Source: Nematostella vectensis (taxonomy: Eukaryota > Cnidaria > Anthozoa > Actiniaria > Edwardsiidae). From it: a DNA stretch of 64,000 nucleotides. Under the pieces are notes generated by a model. That model saw only the letters and a list, made by a program, of their open reading frames with translations. It ran no database searches and was not told the origin of the DNA. Below, piece by piece: positions 50,701 through 58,700 of the stretch. The stretch lies in NCBI RefSeq assembly GCF_932526225.1, contig NC_064038.1, positions 13,081,070 to 13,145,069 of the forward strand, given 5' to 3'. Every line of letters begins with the position of its first letter. Within the stretch, counting starts at the first letter, position 1. The translations under genes were made by a program, and so were the position numbers.

Positions 50701-53700
50701 TGCCGACACCCACCCAACAGTAAGTCACCACATCTGCCGACACCCACCCAACAGTCAAGGCATGCTTGGGGATCCTGTGATTTAGCCTCGAAAGACTACG
50801 CCAAAAAGAACTTTATTTGCTTTTCAGGGTTAGGGAACTTTAGAGAGCGAATTCTACGACGGCTAGGCGATGAAGGAATAACCAATTTTCTCAAAATGAT
50901 TAGAGGAAAATTTTTTAAACAAAACCAATGCAAGTATGCAACATTTTCTGGCAAGTCGGATAAATGAAGTTTAAGAGCGCAACAATTGCAACCAATTTCT
51001 CCTTATTTGGTACTTTTTATTATACCGTATGTCACATATTTATAAAATTATAAACTGAGTCAAGAGTGGAGAGAAAAATATGTTTCTTTCTTTTCTAGAA
51101 TGCAAAGGAAAGTACGATTTGGCTCTCCTTATCGAAGCATCGACATTTGTCGGCAAATCAGGTCTTGCAAAAATTAAATCCTTTGCTAAGGACCTCGTGG
51201 ACGCATTCACCATCTCTCATCCGGACACTAGGATTGCCATCATCACCTACGGTGCCACGCCCACCGTCAACCTCAAGTTCAACACCCTACAGGGTCCCAT
51301 GCTGTCTACGGGGGCGGTTCAGACGGCGATACAGGAGGTGTTGCCGAGAGATGGAGGGGGCGTGGCGGCCACTACCGCGGCGTTGCGGTTAGCGCTAAAC
51401 GAGGTGTTTACTGTGGCTGGAGGATCACGGGATATTGCAAATAAGGTAACAGGGGGACCACGTGATAAGGGACGACCACTTAATATTTGACCAATTGATA
51501 ACCAAAATCTCCCTCCCCCACCCCCCCCCCCCCCCCAAAAAAAAAACATACAATTCAAGCAAGTTAAAATATCGAACAGGCGTGGCTGGAAGACATTCAC
51601 GGCTCAATGAAAATGGAATGGAATCGAAATGCTATAATTATGCTGCGTTGTTAAGTTTTATCGAGAACTTTGATCTACCCGCAGTCCCTTGTCATCATCA
51701 GTCAAGGACAGCTCGACGACGCGGCCACAGCAGCAGGCATTGCCGCCCAGTTAAGGCAGAAATTTGTCGATGTGTTTTCGGTCACCGTTGGTAACAACTC
51801 TGACGTCACTGGGCTCAGGGAGATCGTGTCCAAACCCGTCGACAAGAACGTGTTTATGACGTCATCCTTCGGCGCTCTGGACCCTAATTTGCGTGCTCTG
51901 ACGAGAACAATCTGTGAAGGCGCAGACAAAGTCAGACGTGAGTTTGTAGCTGATTTTCACTTTCATCATTTTTAGGTACCTTCAGAAACTCAGGATATTT
52001 AGTTTCAGCTTTGTGTATATTACCGTGACATTGTATGGTAATACGTTTATAGGATGCTACCTCCAAATTCTTTACAAGATAATATTTTGTTTTAGCGTTT
52101 ATAAATATCAAAATGAAATGACAACCTTACAAAATGGTACGACTGTCTATTAGTTTAAAGCAAACTATACTAGAAAGGCTTAAACGTAGCTCCACTCTTG
52201 TTGTATCTTTTATTCTTTAACATTTTTAAATTAAAATCAAAATTCTTCCCTTTAGCATGTGGCAAACCAATCGATGTGTTATTTGGTATCCCTGTGTCTA
52301 ACCACCTCGGGCAAGAAATCTGGAGCGCAAAGTCCACGTTCAACTCGATCCTCGGGTTACTTCTCGTTAGCAATATCGGCGTCCATGTGGGAGTGATTCC
52401 ATACAGCGAGACTTCCGACCTTACTCTACACCTCGACTCTCAATACAAACGCGACGACATCAAGCAATACATCAGCGATCTCCCGGCCAGTAAGAAGACG
52501 GGTCTGAACGTCGCAGGCGCTCTAAGGACAGCCGCTGACCAGGGCTTTACTCTGTTCGGGGGCGTGAGGCAGACTTCACCTAAAGTATTAGTGTTGATGA
52601 TTCCTGCACGGTTTGTCCAAAGCGATGCTCAGGAGATTTTGGCCGCCGCTACAAAGTTAAAGAGTCTAGGGGCCCGCATTCTCGTGCTGGGAATCAGCGG
52701 TCAAGTGGACGAGACACTTGCTAAGTCTATTGCTTCTCAACCGACCTCTAGCTTCTTCGTAACTGCTGACACTTACAGTGGGCTCATTTCTTTGGCTCCA
52801 AAGGTGGTGAACACGATTTGTAGAGGTAAATCTTTTTTTTTTCAAAATGAAGGGAATAAATGCTAACTAGAATAATAAACCTGTGGCCCTCAAATGGATA
52901 TAGATATTTATTTCACCTTTCACCGTTTACACAGAGAGAAATTCTGACTCCCCGATTACTTAGCGAAATCAAATCCCCAGGATCTACTAATTGTGTTTTG
53001 AAAAAGTGTGTTCTTAACTTCGCCTGCAGCGCACGACAAAGTCGTTACTCCCTAACTTTACCCTTACTTTCTAATTTTAAACTCACACTTCATCTCATTT
53101 GCTAAAGGTTCAATCTACGGCAAATGCCCGCCGCCACCACCCCTCCCCCCAGGGGGTACTTGCCCGTCGCAACCCTCCGTTAACTGTTCTATCGACGAGA
53201 GCTGTCAATCACAAGACATTGCCTGTTGTTACGATAGCTGTGGCTCCAGCAGATGCGAGAGAGCGATTAAAAGTGAGTTTCTAGCAAATGATTATTTTTA
53301 ATGGCTGGATAGGCGATGTAGATAGGTATGATCTGGTGTAACCCTATTGTCGAAATAGCATTGTCGAGCTCCTCCCCCCCTCTTTTTCCCCTACTATCAA
53401 GAGTAAGGAAATCTATAAAAGAAGAATAAGCCTCCCTCCCTCTGTCTATTGCAATTCTTGCTTCCCCCCTCCTTATCTCGCTGCTTATAAGGGCAGTGTC
53501 ATGGTAAGAGCTTTGTAAAAGCTCTCCGGCCCGGACACCAATGAATTTCAGTCAAATTCTGATATGAGCCTTTGGTACATGTGGGAGACTTAAATTCAAA
53601 GGAAATGACAACAAACTGTCAATAAAATAGTTTTCAATAAAATATTGCATAATATTTTAACAAGGCACTGACAGCTTAAAGTCCAACTGCTTGTAGACGA

Positions 53701-55726
53701 TTAAAAAAAGGGCGCGTTTTTTTATTTGTAATCGCGGATGAGAATGATTAGAATTAGAAAAAGCGCGCGTTCGTTTATCCCTCGTTCCCATTCCGGAAGG
53801 GAATGAAGGCCATTCTAAACATTCTCTACCAACCATTTCTTTTCCAGAATGATAGGAAAAAAACACATTTACGTTTAGCTCTATCTTCTCGATCTTTGAC
53901 TGTCATCAGATTGCTTTGTTCCTGCGGAGATCGTCTTCGCTCTTGATGCATCTGAATCTAGCAGCACAACTGCCTTCGCAGACATGAAGGGCTTCGTAAT
54001 GGACGTGGTCCGATCATCTTCGACGTCCGAAAACAACCAACATTACGGCATTCTTAAGTACTCGTCCATTGCGTCACCGGAAACACGTGGGTTCCGAAAC
54101 TTCCGCTCAGAAAGCGAGCTCAAGGAAATCTTAGATAAAATGGACAAAACGAATGATCCAGTCAAACGTGTGGACCTGGCTTTAAGGACAGCAAAACGAG
54201 AGTTCTTTAGTCCAAAAGGTGGCATGAGGTTTGGTCATCCGAGATACCTGATCTTCCTGACTTCCAGCCCGATAACCGCTGGGCACGAGGACGTCGGCTC
54301 AGCTTCAGCGGACCTAAAAGAGCTGGATGTGAACATCGTAGCGGTGGCGACCGATAGCGGTGTTGAGCCCGCGTTCCTGCAAAGTTTGGCCACTGAGCCG
54401 CGGTTTGTGTTTAAAGCGGATTCATCTGCAGGACTTAAAGGGCTTGTGGGCGACGTGACTGGACAGCTCTGTCACGGTAAGTTTTATCGGAATGTCGGTA
54501 CATTATCACAGTATGTCGATACATGTCGGTAAATTATTACTTTGTATCGATACATGTCGGGATATTATCACAGTATATCGATACATGTCGGTAAATTATT
54601 ACTTTGTATCGATACATGTCGGTAAATTATTACTTTGTATCGATACATGTCGGTTAATTTTCAAATTGTATCGATACATGGCGGCGAATTATAAAATTGT
54701 ATGGATACATGGCGGTGAATTATCAAATTTTATCGATACATGTCGTTGATTTATGTCATTGTAACGATACATGTGGGTGAATTGCCACATTGGTGAACTC
54801 GCCACTATAACCAACTGGTCACCGGTGGTGAGCTCACCATTGGTGGTGACGAGTTTGCATTTCTCTTTACACGATAAAGTACATCAAGTTTAAGAATAGA
54901 ATACCCCGAAAAGTTTAAAACTTCTAAAGAACTCTAGTTATCACACCGATACGTGTCAGTAAGTAATAACATTATATCGATACCTGTCGGTAACAATGTA
55001 ACGATCTATGTCGAAATTAATATTTACAAACCATTTTGTAAATAAACAAAATAAAAAATAAATAACAATTTTCATCTGTTTAGAGAAACCAGGAAAATGC
55101 CCGCCAGTTCTGAATGATGACCCAGCTGCGTGCGCATCGATACCGAGCCCATCCGCTGACCTGATACCTTGCGGGCCCTCAGCCGGTAAAGTGGGGTTGA
55201 GTGAGAAGGCGACAGACTGGGACTGTCCGGGGGAGGCAAGGTGCTGTCGAGACCCGCAGAATGGTTGTCATAGCGTGTGCGTACCGCCGCCGCTAGGTGG
55301 GTCGACACTAGATGTTACTAGTCTGCTTATCTTAAAGGGGCAGTGTCACCAGCCGCGCATCTATGCTGCGCAAGGTCTAAGTTAACAGTGTGCCACACTA
55401 TAAGAAGTTTATTTTAAAAATATTTCAGATAAATAAATATGCGTACGGCAAAGCTTGTTAGGGAAACCTTATGGCGTACACTCATCTTAAATAAGTTATA
55501 TCATTAGTTGTTTTGAGGAGTTTTTATAAAAAAAAATGTCCTGAAAGGCTTTGTATCAGAAATGCAACGCTGCACGCTGTTCCTATTTTCTTGCAGAATG
55601 TAAGAAACATAAAGACATTTTGTTTATGGTGGAGACGACAGAGCAACTAGGAGAAGAAGGATTCGAGAAAATTAAAACATTTACAAAGCAGGTGACATTA
55701 AAAGACTTTTTAGCAGCATATGCATC

Positions 55727-55758
<32 letters not shown>

Positions 55759-58700
55759 CACCATCATCATCAATGATGAAGAAGTAGCAACTAAACTACA
55801 ACTAAAAGCATTACACAACAGAATAAAACAACAAGAGCGACTTTTCTTTTTCCTTTTTTGTTTGTGTGTGAGTGTCATTTTAACTAAGATCGCATAGGAT
55901 ACATGATACCCTGGTACGTGTCCAGAAGGTGGGGGGAGGGGGGGGGGCGATGGGTCCGGACCCCACCCTGCTCATGTAGTCAGATAAGTTCTACTCCGAT
56001 TACTTCCTTGGCAGTTAAGAAGATGGTCAATTTTATGTGTGTATTTAAAAAGTCTTTAGATGGATCTTGTTACCTATCAGCAGAGCTAAGGATGCCGATT
56101 TGAAATTGCGAATTACTGCTCCGGACCCCACCCTGCGTATTTCTCTAGACACGTCCCTGATACCTTTCTTATTTCAACTTGAAATAACCTGCCTGAGGCA
56201 GGTTTTAAAAGAAATAAATATCATATAATGAGTTCTGCTAATTTATTTTTTGTAGATCATCGACGCTTTCGCTATCTCGTCCACTGAGACGCAAGTCGCA
56301 TTCATGACTTTCCACCAGAGAGCGAGAGTAAACGTTCGGTTTAACAGCCTAAAGGGAGACCTGTTAGACAAGAAAAACCTGTTTGAAAAGATCGACAACA
56401 TAAAATATTCGCCTGGGCGATTTTCGACCACGTATCGTGCGCTGCAATCTGCAAGGACAGCGGTATTCACCAAGAGTTCAGGCTCAAGAGAAAATACAAA
56501 TAAGGTAAAAATTAGCCGTATCACGTGACCATGTCTGCAAATAGAAAATGCCCGTTGCCGATGTAGCTGTGAAATATCAATAGGCGATTAAAGAATCGAA
56601 TAGCAAGAAGAAAAGCCATTATAGGGTCATCCGTAATGTTGTTCTCATATATTGGAAGCAGGGCACGTTGGGGATCCACTTACTGTTTTTATACTGTAAG
56701 AACCCTATTAATACGGACCCCTTGGGGATCCACGAGCTGTCCTCACACAGTAGAACCTCATTAATAGGGACACCTTGTGGATCCACTGACCGTTCTCATA
56801 CACTAGAAGCTCATTAATACGGACACCTTGGGGATCCAAAAGCTGTCCTCATAGAGTAGAACCCCATTAATACGGACACCTTGGGGATTCACAAGCTGTC
56901 CTCATACAGTTGATCACCTTTAATACGGACCCCTTGGGATCCACGGACTGTACTCATAAAGAAGAACCCCATTAATACGGACACCTTGGGGATCCAAAAA
57001 CTGTTCTCATACACTAGAACCTCAATAATACGGACACCTTGGGGATCAACTGACTGTTCTCATACACTAGAAACTTATTAATTCGGACACCTTGGGGATC
57101 CAAAAGCTGTCCTCATAGAGTAGAACCCCATTAATACGGACACTTTGGGGATCCACTAGCTGTACTCATACAGTTGAACCCCTTTAATACGGACCAATCC
57201 CTTCAGAGGCAGATCTAGGATTTAGAAAAGGGGGGTGACAGTTGACAGTTTGTCGCGATTTTTTTTTCAGATTTTAAGGAATATATGTTTCATGTTACAA
57301 ATTCTTCTACAAAATATCGAGAATACTTTTATTTCGCCTGCTGAAAAGTTTTGAATTACAGAGAACCAAAAGCATAACTCCTCTTCCTGCGGACTTAACG
57401 GGAAGTATACTTAGAAAGAAGATAATGCCATTCGCCATGGTTGCGTTGCCATAAAAGGCCTACGGACCTCTATCCTGTCAATCGACACTATAATTGCGTA
57501 TCGAATCGTGAAATCTTCCAGTTTGCGCTTTCGATTTTCGGGTGCAAGTGCATTAATCACAACACGATTTTGAAGGAATTCTGCCGCCGAGTTGTCAAAA
57601 CACTTGAAAAGCCCTTGACAAGAATCCAACATATTGTGTACTATGTTGCAGGCGTGGCAAATGACTAGATTCAGTGAATAAAGGCAGCCTATGCCCGCGG
57701 CAGTTGGTCAAGTCAATCTCATTTTTAGCCAGGGATTCTTGTATTGATGCTGCTAAATCTTTGCCAGTGGGACATGTTGATACGTTACTCGCAGCTTCAG
57801 TTTTCTTGTCCACTCTACTTACTATGTGCAAGCATAAGTTTGCCGGTCGCGCTCCATCTAGCGTGTGGTAATATATAGTTTTTAAAGGAAGCTGGCAAAG
57901 TCTGATACTCGAAGAATACATTTTAAGAAATGCTAGATACATATTTAAATCAATGTAAAGGGATGTCCGTCCCCTCCAACTGCTATAAAATTCTAAAGCT
58001 TTTGCTTTTGCTATCCTTAGGGGGTCCCACGGGTATAACATGGATTTTAGAGCTTAGGGTTAGAAATTGCTTCGACCACACCCAATGTGCTATCTATAAG
58101 GGTTAAAAAATGTTGAATATACAATAACATCGAATTCGGCTGTAACAATTTGCGACGATTTTTTTTTTCCAAAATTTTTCTTTTCGCCTATCGAGGGGGG
58201 TGACATGTCACCACCCCTGGATCCGCCACTGCCCTTGGGGATCCACTGACTGTTCTCATACAATAGAACCTCATTAATACGGACACCTTGGGGATCCACT
58301 GACTGTTCTCATTCAATAGAACCTCATTAATACGGACACCTTGGGGATCCACTGACTGTTCTCATACAATAGAACCTCATTAATACGGACACCTTGTGGA
58401 TCCACTGACTGTTCTCATACAATAGAACCTCATTAATACGGACACCTTGTGGATTCACTGACTGTTCTCATACAATAGAACCTCATTAATACGGACACCT
58501 TGGGGATCCACTGACTGTTCTCATACAATAGAACCTCATTAATACGGACACCTTGGGGATCCACTGACTGTTCTCATACAATAGAACCTCATTAATACAG
58601 ACACCTTGTGGATCCACTGACTGTTCTCATACAATAGAACCTCATTAATACGGACACCTTGGGGATCCACTGACTGTTCTCATACAATAGAACCTCATTA

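Noticed and set aside
49466-50755. CRISPR-like regularity of the 34-bp array
   Set aside because: There are no unique spacers: units are contiguous and contain the exon end, and the genome is eukaryotic. The same holds for the 53-bp, 25-bp and 26-bp arrays.
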